Below, one piece after another: positions 34,500-42,921 of a stretch of 64,000 nucleotides of DNA. The notes beneath the pieces are model-generated. The model did not search any database. It worked only from the letters and a program-made list of their open reading frames with translations, and was not told where the DNA came from. A program made the translations under genes and the position numbers. Every line of letters begins with the position of its first letter. The stretch's first letter is position 1. Source of the stretch: Bin5 sp965242905 (lineage in GTDB: Bacteria > Chloroflexota > Anaerolineae > Caldilineales > Caldilineaceae); assembly GCA_965242905.1 (NCBI GenBank), contig CBDETM010000002.1, forward strand, positions 4,960,001 to 5,024,000, read 5' to 3'.

Positions 34500-34910
34500 C
34501 CGTTTTCGGAGCAATTTGTCCTACTTTTGTATGACTCCCAGCCCACTAGGTTTGTACACTGCCGCACTCTCCTTGAGATCATTCCAATTGCCCTCAAATT
34601 CAGAACTGTAAACTGCCCGATTCAATCGAAAATAAACCAGATGACGTTACCCAACTTTTCACAGGGGGACGCCTGCCCGCGAATACGAGCCTTCATTTTG
34701 GGCGGTCGGCCGCAAAATGCCCGCCTTTTTTAGGGAAATACTCCTGAAGCGTCCCCCGACAAGTGGACCCGTAAACGGTACAACGTCATTCTCGCCTCTC
34801 GGCCGACCAATCAGAAGCGTGCGGCCTTCGCCTTAGCTTAAACGAAACGCATTCCTCTCTATCACAGAAACCTCCCTGAACTAAACTCGTATTGTAATGT
34901 AAAGGGCTGA
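34500..34910. other. Intergenic stretch with a possible plus-strand terminator
   Basis: No gene is apparent. At 34701-34731 there is a short GC stem GGCGG / CCGCC with a 15-nt loop followed by T6, which has the form of an intrinsic terminator on the plus strand, flanked by CATTTTG / CAAAATG (34694-34700 and 34712-34718). No plus-strand gene lies directly upstream, so it might end a short untranslated RNA, or be chance. Confidence 0.35.
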
Positions 34911-34940
34911 TTGGCATCCGCGGCCCATCTTCTGTAGCAT
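34911..34940 (+). promoter_or_regulatory. Candidate promoter of yccF
   Basis: TTGGCA (34911-34916), 18-nt spacer, TAGCAT (34935-34940). The start would be about 17 nt before the ATG, leaving room for the GAGGGAA ribosome site. Moderate match only. Confidence 0.35.
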
Positions 34941-34963
34941 TAATACCCATTGAGGGAACGTTT

Positions 34964-35332
34964 ATGAGTACGCTGGGTAACGTCATTTGGTTAATTTTCG
35001 GCGGACTGATCGCCGCTCTGGGTTACATCATCGGCGGGCTGCTTCTATGTCTAACTGTCATCGGCATTCCATTCGGACTGCAATCATTGAAGATCGGCGT
35101 AGCAACCCTCGCCCCGTTCGGTAAGGAGGTTGTCGAAGGGCATCACGCCAACAGTACGCTTCGCGTGATCTTCAACCTGATATGGCTGATATTATTCGGT
35201 TGGGAGATCGCACTGGCCCATCTGCTTTCGGCCCTGATACTTACCATCACTATAGTCGGCATCCCTTTCGCCAAGCAGCATATCAAACTGATCCCGCTCG
35301 CACTCGTTCCCTTCGGCAGGGACTTGCATTAA
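34964..35332 (+). CDS. yccF: YccF domain-containing membrane protein
   Basis: A 122-residue protein with two copies of the YccF (DUF307) unit. The first is VIWLIFGGLIAALGYIIGGL plus LTVIGIPFGLQSLKIGVATL, the second LIWLILFGWEIALAHLLSAL plus TITIVGIPFAKQHIKLIPLA, each ending in a conserved PFG (APFGKEV, VPFGRDL). Four membrane helices are expected. The family is widespread in bacteria and has no settled function. GAGGGAAC lies about 6 nt before the ATG. A 9-bp hairpin (35393-35401 with 35423-35431) follows the stop codon and may be its transcription end, though it lacks a T-run. Confidence 0.9.
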   Translation: MSTLGNVIWLIFGGLIAALGYIIGGLLLCLTVIGIPFGLQSLKIGVATLAPFGKEVVEGHHANSTLRVIFNLIWLILFGWEIALAHLLSALILTITIVGIPFAKQHIKLIPLALVPFGRDLH

Positions 35333-35392
35333 CCCAAGAACCAGCCGGGACAGCTACCAACGTCCTAATTCACCTACTCTTGTCTCGACTGA

Positions 35393-35431
35393 CCCTGGCA
35401 GTAGTTGCCTTGGCAAAGTGGCCTGCCAGGG
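35393..35431 (+). terminator. Hairpin downstream of yccF, possible terminator
   Basis: A perfect 9-bp stem, CCCTGGCAG (35393-35401) with CTGCCAGGG (35423-35431), encloses a loop that itself contains the small palindrome TTGCC-TT-GGCAA. There is only a TTTAAG tail, so it may act with Rho or simply protect the 3' end. Confidence 0.4.
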
Positions 35432-35439
35432 TTTAAGTC

Positions 35440-36175
35440 GTCTACCAATCCCTGCCACCTTGCTACCCGACCCGAGCGCTTTTGTCGGGGTCCTCGAACG
35501 GACCCAAGTCGATGTCAGATCATCCGATCTGCGTTCTGCGACCCCAATTCACCCCGTCACCGTCGTCGTCACCCCTCCTCTCGCTCATCTGACATCCTGC
35601 CAAACGCCACTGCTTCGAGTTCGACCTGAGCCTGTGATGCAGGTGGCGTCTCCTTCACGACGGAGGCGTGTGAATCCAGAGCAGTAGTACCGTTGCTTGG
35701 ACTCCCAATCGTCAATATTTGTGCGCGTCAAACCTGATTCCAAAGTTAGGTTAGCCGTTGCAACTGTGGTAAAAGATAAACGACTAAGGTTCTCATTGGA
35801 GCCCAGGCACGAGCCGAATTCATCTAAGGATAGGCGACAGTAATCTGCCCACGCCAATGCTTCTTTCTCCAGGGTGTCACCGCAGTCGTCCCGCTGTTCC
35901 CCTCTTTGGCGCGACCCTCCAAGCAAACAGCGAATATGGTCTCAAGGTATCGCCCGGCCACAAGTCTGACAGAGGTTCAGGGATTCAACTCGTCGGAAAG
36001 AACTGCCCTGCGCTTATGGTTGGGTACCACGGATATCAGGGTCCCCAGATCCCTTGTGCGACGCCCCGCGAATGGTCTGTTCTGCATTTGGCATGGCCGG
36101 ATCGGGTAGCTGGTGGACTGACAGATACAGTGGACCCGGTCAGTGCTCTCATGCAGGCAGTAGACTGAAGCAACC
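35440..36175. other. Long non-coding stretch before the mrp operon
   Basis: More than 700 nt with no protein-like frame. The open frames on both strands are short, lack ribosome sites and have unlikely compositions. I found no tRNA, no repeat shared with elsewhere in the window and no strong promoter hexamers close to mrpA. It could carry the mrp control region or a decayed gene. Confidence 0.45.
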
Positions 36176-38680
36176 ATGCTAGCCGCATCCCTCTCAGTCA
36201 TAATTGTCAGTGGTATTGTCCTCTATTGGATTCGGCCGCATAAGCACAATTGGGCCGGCTGGCTTTCGGCATTGCCTCCCCTGGCCGTCACATTCTGGCA
36301 GCTTTATACCGCCCTCCCTTTCCTGGGTGGCGGCGCAGATACAGCTTCCGGCCAAGTTGGGGCCTTGCAGAACGGCGCCATCCTTGTCGAACAGTATCGA
36401 TGGGTTGAGAGCCTGGGCTTGGCGCTTTCCTTCCGCCTCGACGGCCTCTCTCTGCTTTTCGGGCTCATCATTTCCGGCGTTGGCGCTGCAGTCGCCCTAT
36501 ACACGCATTACTATCTCGAGGACGACGAGCGCCAGGGCTACTTCTACCTTTCACTCTTCGCCTTCATGGCCTCGATGTTGGGTCTGGTCTGGGCCGACAA
36601 CTTGCTGACACTTTTCGTCTTTTGGGAAGGAACCAGCGTTACCAGCTACCTTCTCATCGGCTACTCCCACCGTTCGCCTGTCGCCAGAGGCGGCGCCCGT
36701 AACGCATTCATTGTTACAGCAGGGGGTGGCCTCGCCCTGATTGCAGGTATGATTCTGCTGGGCCAGCAAAGCGGCACATACACTATCAGCGAAATCGTAG
36801 CACGCCCCGGCCTGACGGAACTAGACCTATATCCGGCAATACTGATCCTTGTCCTTCTTGGCGCTTTCACCAAGTCAGCCCAGTTTCCCTTTCACTGGTG
36901 GCTGCCCGGCGCCATGGCCGCGCCAACACCTGCGAGCGCCTATCTGCATTCGGCCACCATGGTCAAAGCGGGGATCTACCTTTTGGCCCGCCTGCACCCC
37001 GCCCTCAGCGACCATCCCATGTGGCTGTGGGCGCTTCTCACCTTTGGCGGTATAACTATGCTTGTGGGAGCTGTCACCGCCATCCGGCACTGGGATATGA
37101 AGGCCCTGCTGGCCTACGCGACCGTCAGCCAGCTCGGTGTCTTGACCACACTCTTGGCCTTTCGCAGCGAGGCCGCGCTACTTGCCGTTGTCATCGGAAT
37201 CCTCTCCCACGCCCTCTACAAGGGCCCTCTCTTCCTGGTAGCCGGTATCGTGGACCATTCGACCGGTGTCAGAGATCTGAGAGAGCTGGGCGGGCTCAGG
37301 CATTCTCTGCCTGTGACCTCGGCCGTTGCCCTGTTGGCTGCTCTTTCCATGGCCGGCGTCCCGCCCCTGTTTGGTTTCGTAGCAAAGGAGACCCTGCTCG
37401 AATCACTCTTTGAAGCGGGTGAATACGGCGTGATGGCGGGTTGGATTGCGTTTGGCGCCGCGACGGTCGCCGGGGCCTTCTTCGTTACCTACAGTCTGAC
37501 CCTCATGTGGGAAGCCTTTTTGCGACCCGGACCGACCAGTGAAAACGACGGCTCACCTCAGCAGGACTCACTTCAAGATGCTCCTACGCACGTCCATCAC
37601 AATCCTGCCGCCCCTTTCGTGGCCGCGCCGCTCATTCTTGTTGCATGCGGTACAGTTGCCGCGTTCGCTTTGCAGCCTCTCAACAAACTCTTTATGCCTG
37701 CTGCGGCTGCGGTATCAGGCTCACCCATCTACAAATACGCGGCTCTCTGGCACGGTTTTACGCCAGTCTTTCTGACGAGTTTGCTCGCCATCGCAGCCGG
37801 CGTATTGATCTTCTTCAACCGGGCCTTCTTGCGCAGAGAACTGGCCCGTTTTCCTGACGACCTGCGCGGCGTGGTAGTTTTTCAGGTCCTGCTGGACTGG
37901 CTCTACGCATTGGGCCAGGTGACTGCCCGCTTCTCACAGGGCTATACTCTCGCGTCGCAGGCGGCCATTGTTTTGCTCGCCGCCACTGTTCCTATTGCCG
38001 TCGCCTTGCCTCAGATTGCACCAGCAGACCTCGTTCCTTCGAACGATTTCATTCCCGGTGCCCCTGAAACGATACTGATTCTCATGATGGTTGTATCCGC
38101 CTACGTTACAGTCCGCATAAGAACAAGCCTGGGAGCAATCATAAGTTTGGGCGTTGTTGGCGTCTCAGTGACCCTTTTTTACGTGTTCTTCAGTGCGCCC
38201 GATCTGGCGCTTACTCAGCTTCTCATCGAGGTACTGTTGGTTGTCCTTCTAGTTATAGTCTTCACCAGGCTCTCGCCTGATATTCGACCGCCCATGCAGA
38301 AGCTGAAGCAGGCTCGAAATGTACTGGTAGCACTTGCGGTTGGGGCATTCGGCTTCTTTCTTGTCCTCTTCAACTCCAGCGAAGCCATGCAGGCCGCTCA
38401 GTCCATCAGCGGCTACTTTCTACATAATGCCGTGCCCGGAGGACACGGCACCAACGTGGTGAATGTCATTCTGGTTGACTTCCGCGCCATTGACACGATG
38501 GGTGAAATCACCGTTTTGGCCCTGGCGGCCCTCGGGGGATATGCCCTGCTGAACGCCCCTCGCGTCAGTCTTCCCAGGCCGATATCGCAGCCTCTGAAGC
38601 CAGAGTCACCCGAGAATCCAGATGGACCTGTAGCTGTCGAATCCGAACGGTCGGGTCCCGAGGCACCAGCTGGTAACTAA
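36176..38680 (+). CDS. mrpA: Na+/H+ antiporter subunit A (MrpA/MnhA)
   Basis: An 834-residue multi-pass protein, normal for the large Mrp subunit. The NuoL-like core shows E151 (LFVFWEGTSVTSYLLIGY) and K233 (AFTKSAQFPFHWWLPGAMAA), the residue pair linked to proton movement in complex I and Mrp. The C-terminal third has the DUF4040 segment (FFSAPDLALTQLLIEVLLVV) and an MrpB-like end (FRAIDTMGEITVLALAALGG) that is usually fused to MrpA. Mrp exchanges cytoplasmic Na+ for H+ and supports growth in salt or alkali. It is the first of seven consecutive genes, A to G. No ribosome site is obvious before its ATG, so the start is less firm than the identity. Confidence 0.95.
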   Translation: MLAASLSVIIVSGIVLYWIRPHKHNWAGWLSALPPLAVTFWQLYTALPFLGGGADTASGQVGALQNGAILVEQYRWVESLGLALSFRLDGLSLLFGLIISGVGAAVALYTHYYLEDDERQGYFYLSLFAFMASMLGLVWADNLLTLFVFWEGTSVTSYLLIGYSHRSPVARGGARNAFIVTAGGGLALIAGMILLGQQSGTYTISEIVARPGLTELDLYPAILILVLLGAFTKSAQFPFHWWLPGAMAAPTPASAYLHSATMVKAGIYLLARLHPALSDHPMWLWALLTFGGITMLVGAVTAIRHWDMKALLAYATVSQLGVLTTLLAFRSEAALLAVVIGILSHALYKGPLFLVAGIVDHSTGVRDLRELGGLRHSLPVTSAVALLAALSMAGVPPLFGFVAKETLLESLFEAGEYGVMAGWIAFGAATVAGAFFVTYSLTLMWEAFLRPGPTSENDGSPQQDSLQDAPTHVHHNPAAPFVAAPLILVACGTVAAFALQPLNKLFMPAAAAVSGSPIYKYAALWHGFTPVFLTSLLAIAAGVLIFFNRAFLRRELARFPDDLRGVVVFQVLLDWLYALGQVTARFSQGYTLASQAAIVLLAATVPIAVALPQIAPADLVPSNDFIPGAPETILILMMVVSAYVTVRIRTSLGAIISLGVVGVSVTLFYVFFSAPDLALTQLLIEVLLVVLLVIVFTRLSPDIRPPMQKLKQARNVLVALAVGAFGFFLVLFNSSEAMQAAQSISGYFLHNAVPGGHGTNVVNVILVDFRAIDTMGEITVLALAALGGYALLNAPRVSLPRPISQPLKPESPENPDGPVAVESERSGPEAPAGN

Positions 38681-38721
38681 GATGCCTAGGAAACGCCGAT
38701 CGAATTCAGAACGCCCTACTC

Positions 38722-39243
38722 ATGCCTGAACTCTATCTTCGCCTGTTGAATCGCATTTTGACTCCGGTGCTTCTGTTGCTGGCCCTCTACCTGCTGTTTC
38801 GCGGACACAACTTGCCCGGCGGCGGCTTCATCGCCGGGCTGATGGCTGCAGCCGCTTTTCAGCTTCAGATTCTGAGCCGGGGACATAGGAGAGTTCGGCG
38901 CGCTGTCGGTCCCTACCTGAACAGCGGAATCGGTCTGGGTCTGGCAGTCGCCATTTGCGCCGGATTTGTTGGTTTGCTGGAAGGGACTTTCTTCAAAGGA
39001 ATCTGGTTCAGCCTGCATCTGCCGCTCTTGGGTGATCTCAAACTGGGCACGCCGGTTATATTCGATCTTGGCGTCTTTTTGGTCGTGGCGAGTGTCACTA
39101 CCTCATACCTTCTCGGCCTCAGCCGCGTTTCAGACATTGCCGCACTTCGGCGGGATGAAACGGTCTCTCAAATTGGTTACAACGTTGCCGGCTCCAATCC
39201 GGCGGAAGCCGGTGTCGAACCAGGCCCAAGGGCAGAATCGTGA
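38722..39243 (+). CDS. mrpB: Na+/H+ antiporter subunit B (MrpB)
   Basis: A 173-residue membrane subunit. The MrpB segment LYLLFRGHNLPGGGFIAGLM (residues 18-37) is diagnostic, and GTPVIFDLGVFLVVASVTTS is the conserved later helix. It is somewhat longer than usual because of a hydrophilic C-terminus. It begins 42 nt after mrpA. Its stop overlaps the GTG start of mrpC by 4 nt (GTGA), which fits coupled translation of an assembled complex. Confidence 0.93.
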   Translation: MPELYLRLLNRILTPVLLLLALYLLFRGHNLPGGGFIAGLMAAAAFQLQILSRGHRRVRRAVGPYLNSGIGLGLAVAICAGFVGLLEGTFFKGIWFSLHLPLLGDLKLGTPVIFDLGVFLVVASVTTSYLLGLSRVSDIAALRRDETVSQIGYNVAGSNPAEAGVEPGPRAES

Positions 39244-39779
39244 TCTCTATACTTCTGGCACTTGCCGTTGGCAGCCTCTTCGCTTCCGGAACATACCTTA
39301 TCTTGAGGCGTGGACAGATCAAACTCATACTCGGGTTGGCATTGCTGAGTCATGGCGTCAACCTACTGCTCTTTGGGTCCGGCAGACTAACCGAAGGCCG
39401 GCCCCCAATCTTTCTGGACAAGAATGCGTACGCTGAGACAATTGCATCGAGTCTGCCTGCTGACCCTCTGCCACAGGCTCTTATCTTGACGGCTATTGTA
39501 ATCAGCTTCGGTATTACCGCTTTCGTCATCGTGCTCGTGAACAGACGCCATACGGTTACACAGACCGACTTTGTGCACGGCGAATATGTGCCTCTCTTGC
39601 GTGAAGGGGATCCCTTTGATTTCTCTGACTCTTCTGACAGTGTTCAGTACGATTGGCTTGCTTACGAAGTAGACGAATTATACGACAGCGAGGAGCTGCT
39701 GCCTGGCCTTCCCGCGATGCCTGCTTCTGAACGGGACGAATCGACCGCGATGGAAGAGGACAGTTACCAATGGCCGTGA
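39240..39779 (+). CDS. mrpC: Na+/H+ antiporter subunit C (MrpC), with an unusual acidic tail
   Basis: A 179-residue NuoK-like subunit. The three-helix core includes GQIKLILGLALLSHGVNLLL and LPQALILTAIVISFGITAFV, as in MrpC. Typical MrpC proteins have about 110-120 residues; here a hydrophilic tail of about 65 residues follows (from HTVTQTDF onward), rich in Asp, Glu and Ser (FDFSDSSDS, YEVDELYDSEEL). The tail should face the cytoplasm or the outside depending on topology and is not part of the known fold. Start is GTG within the mrpB stop overlap. mrpD begins 10 nt before its stop. Confidence 0.92.
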   Translation: MISILLALAVGSLFASGTYLILRRGQIKLILGLALLSHGVNLLLFGSGRLTEGRPPIFLDKNAYAETIASSLPADPLPQALILTAIVISFGITAFVIVLVNRRHTVTQTDFVHGEYVPLLREGDPFDFSDSSDSVQYDWLAYEVDELYDSEELLPGLPAMPASERDESTAMEEDSYQWP

Positions 39780-41428
39780 GCGCAAACCTGCTGGCTTTCC
39801 CCGTAGCGGCGCCTCTTCTTACAGCTGCACTCATACTACTGTTTGCTCGCTGGGGCGGGAGGAGACGGATTAGGCAACAGGTTGCGCTGACTACTCTGGC
39901 GCTGTGCCTGAACCTGGCGGCGGCCGCAATCCTCTTTCAGGCTACAGCAGGACGGGGAGAAAGATTCGTCCTTCAGCTGGGCGACTGGTCGGCCCCCTTC
40001 GGTATCACCTTCTACGGCGATGGGCTCTCGGCAACCCTTTTGCTGTTGACGGCACTTGTCGCGCTGGCGGTCTACCCTTTCGCCGTCGCAACTATCGATT
40101 ACCACCGCGACCGTATGGGTTTCCATCCTCTGTACCTGTTCCTACTCATGGGCGTAAACGGTGCCTTCCTCTCAGGAGACCTCTTCAATCTCTACGTCTT
40201 CTTCGAAGTCCTCTTGATGGCCAGCTTTGTCTTGCTGACCATCGGTGCCCAGCCGGCTCAGACCAACAGCGGAATACGCTATGTTGTACTCAATCTGCTC
40301 GCATCGACCATCTTTCTGATCGCGGCGGGAGTCGCCTACGGGACCCTCGGCACTCTAAATATGGCTCAGATTGCCCAACGACTGCCAATGGCTTCTACCG
40401 CAGTGCGCACGGTTTTTGCCGGCCTCTTGCTGGTTAGTTTCGGCAGTAAAGCCGCCATTTTCCCCCTCTTTTTCTGGTTGCCGGCCAGTTACCATACACC
40501 GCCCCCGGCAGTCACCGCGCTCTTTGGGGGCCTGCTAACGAAAGTTGGAATCTACACACTCTTTCGCAGTTTTACTTTATTCTTCCCAGAACTCCTGGTG
40601 AGCTGGCAACCTATTCTCTTGACCATTTCTGGCGCAACCATGCTGGTCGGCGCGCTTGGTGCTTTGGCCCAGCCTGGAATCCGCCGGATATTGAGTTTCC
40701 ATATCATCAGTCATGTTGGTTTTATGTTGATGGGTCTCGCCGTCGCGCAGAGCGGAAACAGGCTGGCGGTTGGGTTCGGTTTGGGCGCGGCAGTCATCTA
40801 CCTCTGCCACCACATGATCATCAAGACAGCTCTCATAATGGCTGGAGGGGCGGTCGAACTACATATGGGCAGCGACCGGCTGGCCTCAATCGGAGGACTG
40901 GTCACCAGGCAGCCTCTTCTTGCCTTTCTCTTCTTCATGTCCGCCATCTCCCTGGCGGGTGTCCCACCTTTCAGCGGATTCGTCAGCAAGCTTAGCCTCC
41001 TCCAGATCACTCTCGACACACGCCACTGGTTCGTGTCAGGCATAAGCCTGTTTGCCAGCCTGCTCACCATGATCAACATGATGCGCCTCTGGCGTGAGTC
41101 ATTTTGGGGAGACTACAATCGTCCCAGCCGCGTTCCTTCCAGAATTTTGCAGAGCAGAGGCCGGCAGCGGCTGATGTTGACACCGGTGGCCGTTCTGGTC
41201 CTCCTCAGTCTCGCACTAGGCATTTGGGGCGGGCCGGCCTTCCAGCTGTCCATGAAGGTTGCCCAGCAAGCTCTCGACCGTGAGGCCTACATTGAAGCCG
41301 TATCGCCTTCGAGCCAGATCTCGACATCGGGTGCAGAAGATTCTTTAGTCTCCTTGGAAGCAAACTTATCGGACCGTCCGAAAGCAATGTCCGGCATGGC
41401 GGCACACCCGCTGCTTGTATCGCGTTGA
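39770..41428 (+). CDS. mrpD: Na+/H+ antiporter subunit D (MrpD)
   Basis: A 552-residue NuoM/N-like subunit. The functional Glu is E146 (NLYVFFEVLLMASFVLLT) and the matching Lys is K227 (FGSKAAIFPLFFWLPASYHT). Later helices and the loop AGVPPFSGFVSKLSLLQI match the family. The C-terminal 60 residues after the last helix are hydrophilic and variable. It overlaps mrpC by 10 nt. MrpD with MrpA forms the ion-moving part of the hetero-oligomeric antiporter. Confidence 0.95.
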   Translation: MAVSANLLAFPVAAPLLTAALILLFARWGGRRRIRQQVALTTLALCLNLAAAAILFQATAGRGERFVLQLGDWSAPFGITFYGDGLSATLLLLTALVALAVYPFAVATIDYHRDRMGFHPLYLFLLMGVNGAFLSGDLFNLYVFFEVLLMASFVLLTIGAQPAQTNSGIRYVVLNLLASTIFLIAAGVAYGTLGTLNMAQIAQRLPMASTAVRTVFAGLLLVSFGSKAAIFPLFFWLPASYHTPPPAVTALFGGLLTKVGIYTLFRSFTLFFPELLVSWQPILLTISGATMLVGALGALAQPGIRRILSFHIISHVGFMLMGLAVAQSGNRLAVGFGLGAAVIYLCHHMIIKTALIMAGGAVELHMGSDRLASIGGLVTRQPLLAFLFFMSAISLAGVPPFSGFVSKLSLLQITLDTRHWFVSGISLFASLLTMINMMRLWRESFWGDYNRPSRVPSRILQSRGRQRLMLTPVAVLVLLSLALGIWGGPAFQLSMKVAQQALDREAYIEAVSPSSQISTSGAEDSLVSLEANLSDRPKAMSGMAAHPLLVSR

Positions 41429-41509
41429 ACAGAATGGTGACAGCGACAACACTTGCACGCGGATGCGAAATTGTACGTATCTTGAAAATTTTGAGTTGAA
41501 ACTCTTTCG

Positions 41510-42154
41510 ATGCAACGACTCCTGGTCTTGAATCTGTTTATCTCCCTAATGTGGCCAATCCTTAACAACGACTATACGTTGGGGGCGCTCTCTCTTGGCT
41601 TTGTTTTCGGCTTTGTGCTCATGTCTCTCGTGCAGCGCAGGTACGGGCTTTACACGATGCGGGCGGCCGGTTTCGGAGCCTTCGTACTGTGGGCCATCCT
41701 GCAAAGTAACGTGCAATTGGCCCTGAAGGTGCTGGCCAGTTCCGTCGGCTTTCACCCCACGATGCGTCCGGGCATAGTTGCCGTCCCACTGACGTTGACC
41801 AACCCGTTCGACATCACTGTACTGGCAACGATCATCACTTTGACACCGGGCACCCTAAGTGTCGACCTGGGCGAGGATGTGTCCGGCCGTCTTCATCCAT
41901 ACGGCGAACCGGAAGAGGATGCAATTGGCGTGGAAACAGAAGTAGAAGATCTTCGCCCGGAGTCTGGTGAAGGCCAGACTGAGGTGTCTGACCGCCAGAC
42001 CGGGCCACGCGACAGAGGGGAAGCAGCTCTGCTGGTACACGCCATTGACATTTCCGACCCAAACACTTTTCGTGCCGGCATCAAAATGAATTTTGAGCGC
42101 CCCCTCCTGGAACTGCGCCGGCTGATTGCTGAGATGGACGCGGCCGATACTTAA
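41510..42154 (+). CDS. mrpE: Na+/H+ antiporter subunit E (MrpE), with an acidic insert
   Basis: A 214-residue protein. The start MQRLLVLNLFISLMWPILNN, the helix LSLGFVFGFVLMSLVQRRYG and the ALKVLASSVGFHPTMRPGIV segment are typical of MrpE, as is TVLATIITLTPGTLSVDLGE. Between this and the final ALLVHAIDISDP segment lies a hydrophilic stretch of about 45 residues, rich in Glu, Asp and Gln (from DVSGRLHPYGEPEEDAIG onward), which is not found in the usual 150-170 residue MrpE. It is separated from mrpD by 81 nt, the largest gap in the operon, and has no good ribosome site. Confidence 0.9.
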   Translation: MQRLLVLNLFISLMWPILNNDYTLGALSLGFVFGFVLMSLVQRRYGLYTMRAAGFGAFVLWAILQSNVQLALKVLASSVGFHPTMRPGIVAVPLTLTNPFDITVLATIITLTPGTLSVDLGEDVSGRLHPYGEPEEDAIGVETEVEDLRPESGEGQTEVSDRQTGPRDRGEAALLVHAIDISDPNTFRAGIKMNFERPLLELRRLIAEMDAADT

Positions 42155-42169
42155 GACTGGAGGACCGAA

Positions 42170-42496
42170 TTGAGCAACGAAATCTTTGAACTGAGCCTGG
42201 CCGTCCTGATGACCCTGCTCTCTTTTTCGCTCCTTCTCTGCTTCTGGAGGCTCCTGCGGGGGCCAAACCTGCCCAATCGAACCGTAGCCTTTGACCTTAT
42301 TTCCATTCACGCAGTCGGAATCTTCGTCCTTTTTGCGGTGAACAGTCATTCTTACGTACTCTTGGAAGGGGCAATTATCACAGCTGTGCTAGGCTTCCTG
42401 GGAACGATGATGTTTGCCCGGGCTTTGGAACGCTATCCCCACGCAAGATGGCTGGAGAGACAGCCTGGGGAAGACGAGACAACGCCGCCGGCTTAA
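42170..42496 (+). CDS. mrpF: Na+/H+ antiporter subunit F (MrpF)
   Basis: A 108-residue subunit with three membrane helices (LSLAVLMTLLSFSLLLCFW, LISIHAVGIFVLFAVNSHS and AIITAVLGFLGTMMFARALE). RGPNLPNRTVAFDLISIHAV is the conserved MrpF segment between helices 1 and 2. The gene starts at a TTG (42170) with GGAGG 6 nt upstream, which decides the start. It begins 15 nt after mrpE. Confidence 0.92.
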   Translation: MSNEIFELSLAVLMTLLSFSLLLCFWRLLRGPNLPNRTVAFDLISIHAVGIFVLFAVNSHSYVLLEGAIITAVLGFLGTMMFARALERYPHARWLERQPGEDETTPPA

Positions 42497-42515
42497 CTCT
42501 TGGCGAGGTGCACGA

Positions 42516-42899
42516 ATGGACCCAACAGTTGTAAATCTGATTGTAATATCGTTGGCCTCGGTCGGGACGCTCTTTCTTCTCGTCAGCGCACTAGGCATTC
42601 TGCGGCTTCCGGATGTCTTGACGCGCATGCACGCCGCCGGAATCGCCGCAACGCTTGGCATCACTTGCCTGCTGCTTGCCACCGGCCTCCACTTCTTTTC
42701 CGAAGGACAGATGCTTCGCATGGTGGCCCTTATCATCCTCTTCTTCGTTACCGCCCCTATCGCGACAACCACCATGGCCAGGGCCGCCTACCGCACAGGC
42801 CGGGCAGATCAGTTCGTGCTCGCGCACGACGACCTCGCCGCACTCTCTCAAACTGTCGACGCGGAGACTCAGAATAGTTCCGTCGCCGCCCAAGAGTAG
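42516..42899 (+). CDS. mrpG: Na+/H+ antiporter subunit G (MrpG)
   Basis: A 127-residue subunit. The segment LFLLVSALGILRLPDVLTRM then HAAGIAATLGITCLLLATGL is the hallmark of MrpG, and LIILFFVTAPIATTTMARAA closes the third helix. The start at 42516 has GAGGTG 7 nt upstream and lies 19 nt after mrpF; the longer frame from 42414 would overlap mrpF. It completes the seven-gene mrp operon. Confidence 0.93.
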   Translation: MDPTVVNLIVISLASVGTLFLLVSALGILRLPDVLTRMHAAGIAATLGITCLLLATGLHFFSEGQMLRMVALIILFFVTAPIATTTMARAAYRTGRADQFVLAHDDLAALSQTVDAETQNSSVAAQE

Positions 42900-42921
42900 C
42901 ATCCCTGACAGGATAGGAACG

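Noticed and set aside
35585..35926. Minus-strand open frame of 113 codons
   Set aside because: No ribosome site and no recognisable feature; probably chance in a non-coding stretch, though a decayed gene cannot be excluded.
35857..36168. Possible small gene before mrpA
   Set aside because: No ribosome site or promoter, and an amino-acid mix that does not resemble a folded protein.
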